Assembly (NCBI GenBank): GCA_934047225.1
Contig: OW203986.1
Location: 26,663,221-26,727,220, forward strand
From: Ypsolopha sequella
Lineage: Eukaryota > Arthropoda > Insecta > Lepidoptera > Ypsolophidae
Length of the DNA: 64,000 nt
Direction of reading: 5' to 3'
Each line of letters opens with the position of its first letter. Position 1 is the stretch's first letter. A program made the translations under genes and the position numbers. Of the stretch, positions 41,601-53,600 are shown one piece after another. Below the pieces are notes generated by a model that was given only the letters and a program-made list of their open reading frames with translations, was not told the origin of the DNA and did no database searches.

Positions 41601-44600
41601 GAGAGGGAGTGTCTCTAGTCTCTTGAGAGGGAGTGTCTCTAGTCTCTTGAGAGGAAGACTTTTCATTTTCTTGTGAGCAACGGTTTTCAATTTCATTGAG
41701 GAAACTGTTCACATCAATTATATATTTGTCATGCTTTGCATCTCTTATGCCATAGCAAGTAAACTGTAGCATCTGCCAGATGTGCTCACACTGTATTGGG
41801 TACCTAAGGTTAAAAACGTAGAAAATTTTAAAACATAGGTCTACAGCTTCCAGAATATTAGAACAGCAGAACCAAATGCCATCAACAACAACGAATGCGC
41901 TATGAATGTTAGCCAAGTCCTCACCTATAGCAATAACTAGAGGTTGTACCCCAATACCTGAAGACGCCGAAGGTTTTGAAGCTTCTTCTCTGAGTTCCTG
42001 TAGATGAGCCTCTCCCTCACTGCGGGTTTTGGCAACATATATGAAGCGGATGGCTGCGTCAAACCGCGAGGCTTTAGTTCGAATACCGGTCTTTCCTCCG
42101 ACGATTGCAAATGGCAATAAAAGAAGTACTGCAGTCAGCTTCTGTAATTCAGTATCTGAAAAATAAAACTTTATGTTAATAAATAAAGTGCATGGCCACA
42201 AAAGATTATCGAATTTATAAATAAGTAAAAACTGCCCAAACGCCGTCGCGACCACGCAGAGTAAAGGTTTCCGTAGTCAGTACGGTTTTAGAGCACTCAG
42301 CAAAAGCGGTGGGACGACTGTGTGTCAGGCAATCATGGCAGTGGAACCGAGATGTGGACTTACTTCGGTGACTCTGGTTCTTTTGGGAGTACGGAACAGA
42401 TCGTTGCAGATCGATATAAAAGACACAAAAAACATTATATTCTATTACCTTTTGGAAGATCGTGAATCTTTTGTTGCTGAGCCCTTAATGGCTTCGACAA
42501 TGATCTCAGTTTTGTATAAGCTCTATTTTCAATCAAATCTGAGTTTTTTCGTAATCCGGTATACAGCGCTGAGGGGCTAATATTTGAATAATTGAGAGCA
42601 AAGTCAATGTTTATCTGTGAAGCAAAAATACACAAGTTTGAAAAAATAAAACTCTGATATAATATATGTTATTTAAAATTATATATTATCTACTGTGTCA
42701 TAGTGTAGAAAAAGGATGCAATGAAAACTCTCATATGAATCATAAAAGTGCATTTAACTTACCAGGTGTGGACCAACGTTCGGCAGACAAAGCACAGGGA
42801 AATACTTTATATACTGTGCAGCTGACACAGACAGTAAGTACCTCTTGCGAACTGACCAAGTGGCTTTCCAGGCTGTTTCTAATATTGATGTTGATTCTAA
42901 GCCCTGGTACTTAAATATTGTTGTAATGTCACCATTAGTTTTCAGCTCCGCTGTCGAAAAAGTTGGGAATAATTAAAAAATAAATGTTAAAACAACAGGA
43001 CCCAAGACCATAAGCATAACTAGGTTATGATTTTAGCAGTATATATTTTGGGCAATATTATAAAAGTCAAAGTTAACTGAGTTGGCCTCTAGCCTAAAGG
43101 AACTTAAACATTTAATATGAACTGTTACCTTCCAAATCTTGAACCTGACCAAGGTCTTCATCCCGCAATGCCAGCTGTGTCTCCCTCTTGCGGTGACGTC
43201 GCACTGTACCAATTAAATCTAAATCCTCATTGACAGATGCCTTTGATGTAGTGCTGGATGAGGCCTTTTTTACTAACCCTCTGGTTTCCCGCCAAATAGC
43301 CTGCCTTTTGCCATATCTTCATCAGAACATGAAATTAGAGATGGAATTCAATACCAATCTTTTAATTTAGACTTTTATTTTGTACAAAATGTGGAATGGT
43401 CTTGATCAACGATTAATTTTTTATTCGAAAAACTAAATTTCTAATTTAAGAAATAGAAGAGCAGAGATTGAAAAAGAATTGTCGTTTTACCTGTCATACA
43501 ACTTCCCATGAGGCCGCGCAGAGGCGCTTGGTGGCGCTTTTGCTCCTGGAGAAAGTTGGGTCAACTCTTGTTTCAAGGGAGGGGTGATGCTAAACCAAAT
43601 AGCCTCTGGTTCCTTTGGGAACAAATCGTTAACATGCTTTGCCCATTGAATAAAATCACCATATGGAAGTTTTGGTTTCTGATCGCCCCTATTCTTCAGG
43701 AGGTGGTCAAGAATAATGTCACAGAGTACACTCTGCTCGCTTCTGCGGTATTCCCTCTGCAGTCCAATCTTCAGCAACTGTCTGGTTGCAGAAGATTTCT
43801 CCAGCAAGTTTCTAAGAGGATTGCAGTTGCCTGGTGCGGATGTTAGGAGTGCTGCCTCATTACTCTCGTCAGCTTCACTTTGCGATTGAGAAGGTTGTTT
43901 GGTGAGTGGCCTACAAAATGAAACGAAAAAATGAATATATGTCCAAGATGCCTACCTAACCAAGAAAAAAAAAAGCCATCAACTTGGCGGTAGTTGACCA
44001 CAGAGGCTAAGGTGAATTTTTTAGAGTGCAATTTAAAAAATTTCAAATACATGGTGAAATCATACCTTGTTCCCACCTCCACTTCACTTTCCGAGCTGCT
44101 GTATTGCCGAAGTAGATCAAATTGGTTATATTGTTGTGTTGTAGAAGGATTTGACAGTTTTTCAGCCTGCAGTTGAAAACAACACTTACTTTTTATACCT
44201 ACTTAGAGCCAAATTTTAAATGTCTGGATAACGCTTAACTTTTTTGACATTTAATAGAAAGGTAATGATTTTCATTTGTCAAACAAGTTACCCAAACATA
44301 GAGATATTGACTCGTAGCTATATAAAAACAGGTACCCATGCATCCAAACAGACATATACAGACATTACCAATACACATAAACATGCACATGCACACACTT
44401 ATACATCACGCAATCAAACACCACCAGTTTGTTAATTAGCAAGCACCAAGTTAGACCATTGTCCGTGAGTCAAGAAATTGTGTCCGGCCATAGAGATGTA
44501 TGTGCAGCGGTGTGGTCTAAGCCCCACTGGTGTCAAACATCAATTTTTTCGATACATTATGTATATTACATCACACAGTTAGTAAAACATTCAGATCAGA

Positions 44601-47600
44601 AGGCAAGATCTTACTAATTGGTCTTACTTGTGCAACGCAATGAAGAGATGGATATTTGAATATTCTGAAAATTACAATGCAATTTATAGACAAAATATAG
44701 ACTTAAATATAGATTTTAATTAAAAATATACACTCAACAGCACAGAATGTGTGCCAAAGCAATATTTTCATACAAATGAGGTCATTTCGAAGCCTCGGTT
44801 CTCCATCAGGTAACGATTTGGATGAGTTTTGACAGCCGTTATCCAAAGTATTGATGGAGGAGTTCTAGACCGTATAAGACACCCAACTGATCAAACCAAC
44901 AGTTCACTCCGGAGTTGTCTCGCAACACAATACCTTAAAAGTGGCATTATAATGTATAGAAATCCGAACACTCAGAACGCAGAACTCAGAACGCCCCTGA
45001 TGTAAACGGCTTGTCTGATCAGTTAGGCACCTTGGTGGTCTGGACCCCATCCATCTGTACTCTGTATAGCTGCTATCAGATTGTATCCAAATGTGTTACC
45101 TGATGGAGAACAAAGTCTTCAAACCGACCTCGTTTGAATGAAAATATTGCTTTGGCCCAGATTCTGTGCCGCTGAGTGTGTAGATTTTTATTTAATATAA
45201 CCTCAAGGGTGGTCCTATATAAACTTGAGTCAGGATTGTTTGAAGTCTGTTGTCTTACATTTTTAATTAAGTACACATATATTTACAATTTTTAACCAAA
45301 CAAAAATATGAATCAAGTTAGCAAACAGATAAGAACTAACCTCTTTGCATCCACTCATCCATTCTTTCCATTTCATGCTGTACATGGTTCGATCGGGCAT
45401 GTTTGAAAAGTTCAGTAATGCAAAGTTATCATTAGTTGGTTCCAGAGACTTAAGAAGATCGATTGAAGTGTACCCTTTATCTGAAAAGAGTGTCCATTAT
45501 AACATAAAACTTAGCTTGTCCCATGGTATATTATTCGGCCATGGCTTGTCCAAGCTCCGCGCCTGATGCGCCATCCGCCATGATGCTAACAAAATGCAGG
45601 TTGTGAAAAAATGGGCTTTTAAACTTACCAATAATCACTTTTATAGCCTCCTGGGATAATTTCCATTCATTTAGAAGATCGTTTACTTGATTTAATTCCA
45701 TTTTATTGTACACAAACCAAGTATTGTATTTATTGTTACCCAGTTAAATAATCCAAGTTTACCGCAAACAACCACAAACAACGTGACGACGAGAAAGAAA
45801 AAATTGTGTTGCCAACTCCATGGAGAAGATTCCCCTAAGGAAATTTTCTAATACCGTACATAACCAAATAATAAGTACTTAAAAATTTTTCTTATTGAAG
45901 AAAAAATAAGTTAGTACCTTGGTACATACATACCTACCTAAAAAATTATTTGTTAAAAATCTATGAAATGAATGAGTAGTTTTCCAGGCCAGCTTCCACA
46001 AAATTTTCATAGATGGCGCTGTCTAAAGATATGATAAAGTATTAATCTCCGGGATGAGAAGGTTTTTCCGAAATAATGAAAACAAATTAAATTCAACTTT
46101 GGTTGATCACTGGCTGTGAGTGATAACATTCTGCACCTTCGTTGTGTTTGTTTTGATGTAATATTGTCTCGGATAACTTTAATACCAATACTAGACTAAC
46201 TGATGCCGAAAATCTGGACACCGGTTCCTACAAAATATGAAGACTTAGCTACGCAACCGATTGGACACTATTAACGACGATGATTTTGGACTCGGATACC
46301 TTTGGCGAAACTAAAGTGTTGAACTGAACTGCTCAAAACTACTATCATTATAAACAAAGAATACGGTTTTTTGTCCCGAGCAGCATATAAAACAGAATAA
46401 AATTAAAGAAGCAAAATGATAAGCGAACAGGAAAAGAATCTGTAATTGTAAAGTATTTATTTAAGTCCTTAGACAGCGCCATCTATGAGATTATTATGGA
46501 AGCTAGCCTGGAAAACGGCTCATCCTCTGGATCATACGAACCGATCGCCAAACTCCACACTTAAAGGGGCGTATTAATTTGTTGTCTCGCTTAGAGCGAT
46601 ACACCCTTCCGTTTGTGCAATAGAGAAGTTGAAAGTTTTGCCGAAAATATGCCCATGCGTTTAGAAGTTAGACTTCAGTTTCCATTATTTGTATTTGTAT
46701 TTGTAAATTTTATGGCTTCTATCATTACCTTGACAATGATAACGAACCCGCTGTTAGATTTGTGACTATGGTAGAATTTATCACTGAAGTGACACCCAAA
46801 ATGGTGTGTTTTAGCCCCGTTGGACGAGTTTTCTGATATCTGTTTTTCTTGTCCTAAAGCTAAGGTTATCAAAGTTACTTAAGTTTTAATAAAATTTTAG
46901 GTAATCTGGAAGAATGACATCTATTATCTACCTATGGCAGAATTTCCTTACGTACAATCCTTAGGAGTGGACATCATGAGCGCAGCAGCTCGGTTGTGGA
47001 CATGATCAAATGAAGTATTATTTAATTTCGCTCTCACATACATGCATTGATGAACGTTGCAAACGCAATACAATTAATATCATCAATCGTCGTGGGCACA
47101 AAATTGAAAACGTGTGTTCGGAGAAACACAATTTCGGCAATACCGTAAAGGTTTTCAACCATATTACTGACTAAAATTAATCTAGATTATAATTCAATCT
47201 ACATCAATATTATCCATGGTGAGCCAATTGCATAAAATTGATAACGTAAAGGACAATAACTTTTTTCGCGTTGAATTACTGATTTTTTAACAGCACCGTG
47301 TGGGGCCGTAGACTTCTATAGGAGGTAATAGCTTCAATTTGATGTCTCTCACTCAGGGGACCTAAGAAAAAGGGTCTTGATACACAAACCGACAGACAGA
47401 CGGACTGACGGGCCATAAAATTACCCTATAAGGGTTCCTTTTTTTAATTTTGAGGTACGAAACACTAAAAATAAACGAATTAAAAACGAATACAACAATA
47501 AATTCTAACATTCAGGTTTGGCACGTAGTAATATTTTTCCCTTGGTCTTAATTTTAAGGGCAGGTAGGAAAAAAATCTGCGAGCAATACCGCATAGGCGC

Positions 47601-50600
47601 TTGCTTGCTATTAATTTACTATTCAAATTTGTAAGGTTGTTTCGCAGTATTGAGAAAATTGTATATTTATTTAGATAGGATTAAGGTAAAAGAGTAATAA
47701 ATACAAAGGATAAAACAAAAGTTATTATCCCCCATCTAAAAAGTGATTTTATTTCATGCAATTTCCGTGCAACTCAACGAGTTCAAAACGCATGTGCACG
47801 ATTCTGTTTTAATATCCCAAAGCGAACCCATGTGACACCATATCTAAATAGTAAAGGAATATTAAAGATGTCAGCCCGCAGGAAACTGCATCTTGCTTGT
47901 TTGGTCCATAAAGTTGTAAAACTCAGAGAGGCCGGTATACATTTTTACAAAATTTATTTGGGCAAAAGATATTTGTTTACATATTCATACTCGAAGTAGG
48001 ACAACACAGCAAATTATCATCTCAAGACATAAAACCGCAGGTTACGAAGGTTATTTTAAATATGCGGCTTCCAAGATCTGAAATGACCTACCCCCACCAT
48101 TACATGTTCAGATGACAACTGCGACGTTTAAAAAACGGGTCAAGAACATTTTATATTCAAAAACGAGCATAAAATAACCCACATACTATTCTATGCTCTA
48201 TCTACAAACTTTATTATTGTAATGTTATTATAAGTCTATTATATATATATTTCTTTTGTTTTTTGTTTAAGTGGCATAATATTTTAATTTTATTGTATTT
48301 CTGATTTGTTTGGCGCTGCCTGTGAAGAACAACATGTTTACTCATTTGTGTTTTGTGAATGCATAGGGACAGGCTGAAAACTAGCATTGTGCGGCTGTAT
48401 AAAAATTAGGTAATTAATCTTACTAGCTGTGTATAGAAGAATATATGTAGAATAAAGAGGCCATGTAGAAGATGGTGGCGGCCTCATTTTCTACTCTTTT
48501 ATGTCGCACTGTACAGTGCTACATAAAATTCTACGGAACTAACATTATTTTTACTGGTAACACCTAATTTCCCCATACGGCTAACGTAGCCAGGTTTTGA
48601 TTTGATAAGCTAGCTAGCTGCACCGTGTTTAGAACGGCTGCGACAGCCAGGTTAGGGAGTGTAATTTATGAAACTGATAACGAAGCAAAGTTTCGATAAC
48701 TACACGACCCGCTGTGTGTGTCTAGAGCGGCTCCAACAGCCATGTTTTTGATAAGCACACGGCCCGATGTATCGTGTTTTGAGAGGCTCTGACAGCCATG
48801 TTTGCGAGTGTAATTTATGACACGGCTAACGCAGCCAGGTTTCTATAAGCTTACGGCCTCCTGTACTGTGTTGAGAACGGCTCCGATAGCCATGTGTGCA
48901 AGTTCAATTTGTGACATGGCTAACGTAGCCAGGTTTTGATAAGCTGTACTGTGTTGAAAAAGACTCCGATAGCCATGTTTGCGAGTTTAATTTGTGACAC
49001 GGCTAACGTAGCCTGGTTTTGATGGAGCAAACGACCCGCTGAACCGTGATTAGAATGGCTGCAACAGCCTGTTTGGGACTTCAATTTGTGACACGGCTAA
49101 CGTAGCCTGATTTTGATAAGCATACGCCCCACTGTACCGTGTTTAGAACGGCTGTGACAGCCTGTTCGGGACTTTAATTTGTGACATGGCTAACGTAGCC
49201 TGGTTTTGATAAGCATACGACCCACTGTACCGTGTCTAGAATGGCTCTGACAGTCATGTTTGGGACCTTTATTTGTGACACGGATAACGTAGCCTGGTTT
49301 TGATAAGCATACGGCCCACTGTACCGTGTCTAGAACGGCTCTGACAGCCATGTTTAGGAGTACAAATTGTGACACGGCTAACGTGGCCAGGTTTTGATAA
49401 GCATATGGCCTGCTGTACCTTGTCTAGAACGGCTCCGATAGCCATGTTTGCGAGTTCAATTTCTGACACGGCTAACGTAGCCTGGTTTTGAAAAGCAAAC
49501 GACCCACTGGACCGTGTTTAGAACGGCTGCGACAGCCTATTTGGGACTTTAATTTGTGACACGGCTAACTTAGCCAGGTTTTGGAAAGCAAACGGCCCGC
49601 GAGCTCCGTGTTTAGAACGGCTCCGACAGCCATGTTTGAGAGTTTAATTTGTGACACGGCTAACGTTGCCAGTTTTAATAATCAAACGGCCCACTGTACC
49701 GTGTCTATAATGTTTCTCATACCGTGTTTGTTGTGACTACACTGCTCTGACAACCGTGTCAAAAGGTAGCCGTGTATTTTTGCACGGCTATGGTTTTTAC
49801 ACGGCTAGATATTTTTTTAACACGTTACTCGTAGCCGTCTTTACCGGCTCCGTTAACCGTTTACACGGTACACGTAGGCGTGTAAAATCTCAAGCCGTGT
49901 ACACGGCTCTTAACACGGCTGCCAAACTCGGCTGGCAAAGCCGTTTACACGGCTACGGAAAGCGTAGCCGTGTTCGAAAGCCGTGTATTTTTCCCAGTGT
50001 ACGGAATAGCGTAGCGGATATTGTAAATTATTAGATACCCATAAGTTTATGAAAACCATTTAAAAGTTTTACTAAATATTTATAACTAGCGACCCGCCCC
50101 AGCTTCCCACGGGCATGTATTATACATAAAAACCTTCCTCTTGAATCACTCTATCTAGGGTTTGCAATTCGAATATTCGAATATTCATTTTATTCGAATA
50201 TCCGCTCCAATTTCAAATTCGAATAATTCATTTAAATTATTCGAATAGTTGAATAATAATAAAGTTTTTGTTTTTGGTCTTATTCTTACTCTGCCCCTGA
50301 GTCCCACCCCACCTTGTGTTCATTTACTCGTTCAGCCTCGTTCGTTCGTTCACTCAGTCAGTCACGCGGCCAGCGACAGCGCGCACGCATCTGTGTTGTG
50401 TTAACTTGTGTTAACACAAACAAGAAAAATAATTAAAATACTTGATTTTATTTGAATAAAATTATGCAGCAATCAAACCAAACCACAGTCTAGCTGCTTT
50501 TGTTTGTTTTGAATTGATATTGTATTGTTTTCAATCAATGTTTAAAAATATTCGAATATCCGAATATTCGAATATTTGGCTCTAGAAGTATTCATTTTAT

Positions 50601-53600
50601 TCGAATAGTAAAATTAAACGAATAGTGCAAACCCTAAGTCTCTATCTACTAAAAAAACCCGACTTAGTTTTATAATGAGCTTACGCTTGGCCGGTAAGGG
50701 GGAACGATTCGTCTCTGCGAAACGCACAGCTAACGATGGTTCTTCTTATTTTTGAGATAATAGTAGATTATGCACTTAGGGAATAAAGCAGTGTCTTACG
50801 TCACGGGCGGCATATTGAACCTTGAGCGTAACGAGGGACTCTAGAGTTAACTCCTGAGCGTAGCGAGGGAGTTATATAGAGTCCTGAGTAGGGTTTGCAC
50901 TATTCGTTTAATTTTACTATTCGAATAAAATGAATACTTCTAGAGCCAAATATTCGAATATTCGGATATTCGAATATTTTTAAACATTGATTGAAAACAA
51001 TACAATATCAATTCAAAACAAACAAAAGCAGCTAGACTGTGGTTTGGTTTGATTGCTGCATAATTTTATTCAAATAAAATCAAGTATTTTAATTATTTTT
51101 CTTGTTTGTGTTAACACAAGTTAACACAACACAGATGCGTGCGCGCTGTCGCTGGCCGCGTGACTGACTGAGTGAACGAACGAACGAGGCTGAACGAGTA
51201 AATGAACACAAGGTGGGGTGGGACTCAGGGGCAGAGTAAGAATAAGACCAAAAACAAAAACTTTATTATTATTCAACTATTCGAATAATTTAAATGAATT
51301 ATTCGAATTTGAAATTGGAGCGGATATTCGAATAAAATGAATATTCGAATATTCGAATTGCAAACCCTAGTCCTGAGTAAAGCGAGGGGTTCAAGCTGCC
51401 CAAGACAAAGACAGGCTTTATTCCAGAGGAGCATACTCTACTTTTCACACCTTCTGCGAGACAATAAAAAGCTCGACATTTTTTATCAACATTAATAATT
51501 CAATAAAATTCAATGACAATCACAATCACTGACAAGCACCACCAAACACCGTCTTTTGTTTCACATTCTTTGTAAACGCTTTTTTTCTTTTTGTTGAATT
51601 CTGCTTATGGTGGCCAGTTCGATTTTTGAACAAACCTCTTTACAATCCCATATGGGCATTTGTTTTCCACGAGTTTCCACACGAATTTATGGTTCCAAAT
51701 TTAAATCACTTTAATCCCTAGGGATTTTCATATAACTGTATATCCCTTGAGATATAATGCGTTACTTTACGTTGAGGTTGCATGATATGTAATTGGACAT
51801 TGTCGAGCAGGTGGTGTGAAAATGTGATTTATGGCATTTCGCGAACATAGTTTAATGTCAATTGGGCTTTTTGGGCAAAATTTCGTTATTTTATGCATTA
51901 CGTTGTAACTGAACGGGCACATAAACTTAAATGTGCGTTACGTAGCGGATACGAATCGTTCCCCCTTGATGATACCTAGGACGAAGATCATTCGCCCCGA
52001 AGATACCTACAAAAGTAGAATAACCACTATGATTGACATCTCATGACGTCGGTCATGCTGGAACATGACGAATCGCTTAGCATGATTTATTTAATGAGTG
52101 TAATAGCAAGCCACGGCCGAAGCCGATACCATAGTAAAACCTTTTACTAATGCCGGTACCACCAGTGTTAGATGTTAAAAAAAAACCAGCCAAGTGCGAG
52201 TCGGATTCGCGCACGAAGGGTTCCGTACCATTATCTATAAAAACGGCAAAAAAACATGTCTGTTGTATGGGAGCTCCCTTAAATATTTACTTTATTCTGT
52301 TTTTTAGTATTAGTTGTTATAGCGGCAACAGAAATACATCATCTGTGAAAATTCAAACTGTGTAACTATCATGGTTCATGAGATACAGCCTGGTGACAGA
52401 CGGACAGACAGATGGACAGCGGAGTCTTAGTAATAGGGTCCCGTTGGTTACCCTTTGGGTACGGAACCCTAAAAACAGTTGACGTTAAAGAATTCTTGAC
52501 CTACCTGCCCAGGGTGCGCCCGGCGTATCTGCAGTAATCAATGGTCGTATCTCAGTTTATGTCACGGGGGACACTATGTCACTTTGATGTGCAGATAAAT
52601 AAAGTCCTTTATAGTCCATCTTTACACAGTCAGTAAGTTCAGAAGTGAAGATGAGTTGACAAAGCTTATATAGAGCTTTGGATAATCATCATTTGAATGT
52701 GTAATAAAGAAAATAATATCGTCAGTATTATTTTTATTAGGGTACCGTCGCAAAACACGAGAAGCCTCGAGAAAAATGTTTTAAACCAACGCTGTTCAAA
52801 CATATTATATGTTCCTTTAGGAAACCCATACATTTAAAACTATATAGCAAAAATACCAAACAAGGACTAAAAACAACTAATTTAAACGGGAAAAGAAATT
52901 ATTATGTGTCATTGAAGGGGCATAATTATAAAACGTGAAATTTAAGTCATTTTGTTAACAAAAACTGGTGATAGTACTCGTCCATATGAACAACTTTTAC
53001 TATGAAGCCAACCATGAAATCGTGAAAAAAAAATCAGCTGTTCCATAGAAAAGTTAAATACCTACTAGACCCAAATGTATGAAACAGCTGATTTTTTTTT
53101 CACGATTTCAGGGTTGGCTTCATAGTAAAAGTTGTTCATATGGACGAGTACTATCACCAGTTTTCGTTAAAAAAATTACTTAAATTTCACGTTGTATAAT
53201 AGTAGTCTATTGACTACTAAAGGATATAAAGATTATTCTGATTTCGTCCCATACTGAGTCAACACAATACATTTTTAAAAAACGACTGTATTAGCATCCG
53301 TATCAAAACAAAATAACATGAATTCGTTTTATATTTGTGTTTGTAGATTTTTGACTTTATGCGCTTTTTGATCCTCTGCTGTATACAAGGTGAATTTGTG
53401 AACATCGTCCAAATTCATACTTGAGCCTTCGTAAGTGATCAGTATCATGAACCAATAACGATTTTGTAAAATTCATAAAATGAAATTTCGACTGCCCATA
53501 GTGATTCACTCAGGACTGGGAGGGAATTACTATGGGAAGTCAAAATTTCATTATACGAATTTCACAAAAATTGTTATCAATTCATGATGCTGATCACTCA

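Larger units (their letters stand above)
36296..49999 (-). mobile_element. Complete CACTA/EnSpm-like DNA transposon, 13.7 kb, two genes
   Basis: The left end cactgggaaaaaa and the right end tttttcccagtg are inverted. TA stands on both sides (36294-36295, 50000-50001), and deleting the element with one TA leaves a clean cgcaagcgTAcggaatagc site. Both ends carry long subterminal arrays (36330-37680 and 48575-49985) sharing the ACACGGCT/AGCCGTGT word, the arrangement known for CACTA elements. Between them, on the minus strand, are an intact companion gene (41524-45701) and an intact transposase gene (38846-41437), in that order of transcription. It lies inside the last intron of ABCG gene 1, antisense to it. 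Termini CACTG plus a 2-bp duplication favour the CACTA/EnSpm group; assignment within the CACTA-Mirage-Chapaev supergroup is inference. Confidence 0.88.

Noticed and set aside
42361..42376. 16-nt micro-exon in the companion gene (after cccaaaag, before gtaagt)
   Set aside because: Exons 42614-42449 and 42155-41524 join directly in frame (phase 1 to phase 1), so no extra exon is needed.
43508..43846. 112-codon plus-strand frame
   Set aside because: Antisense shadow of companion exon 4, whose minus-strand reading is supported by splice phases and motifs.
49190..49469. Two minus-strand frames in the right array
   Set aside because: Same reason: translations of the ~105-bp subterminal repeat.
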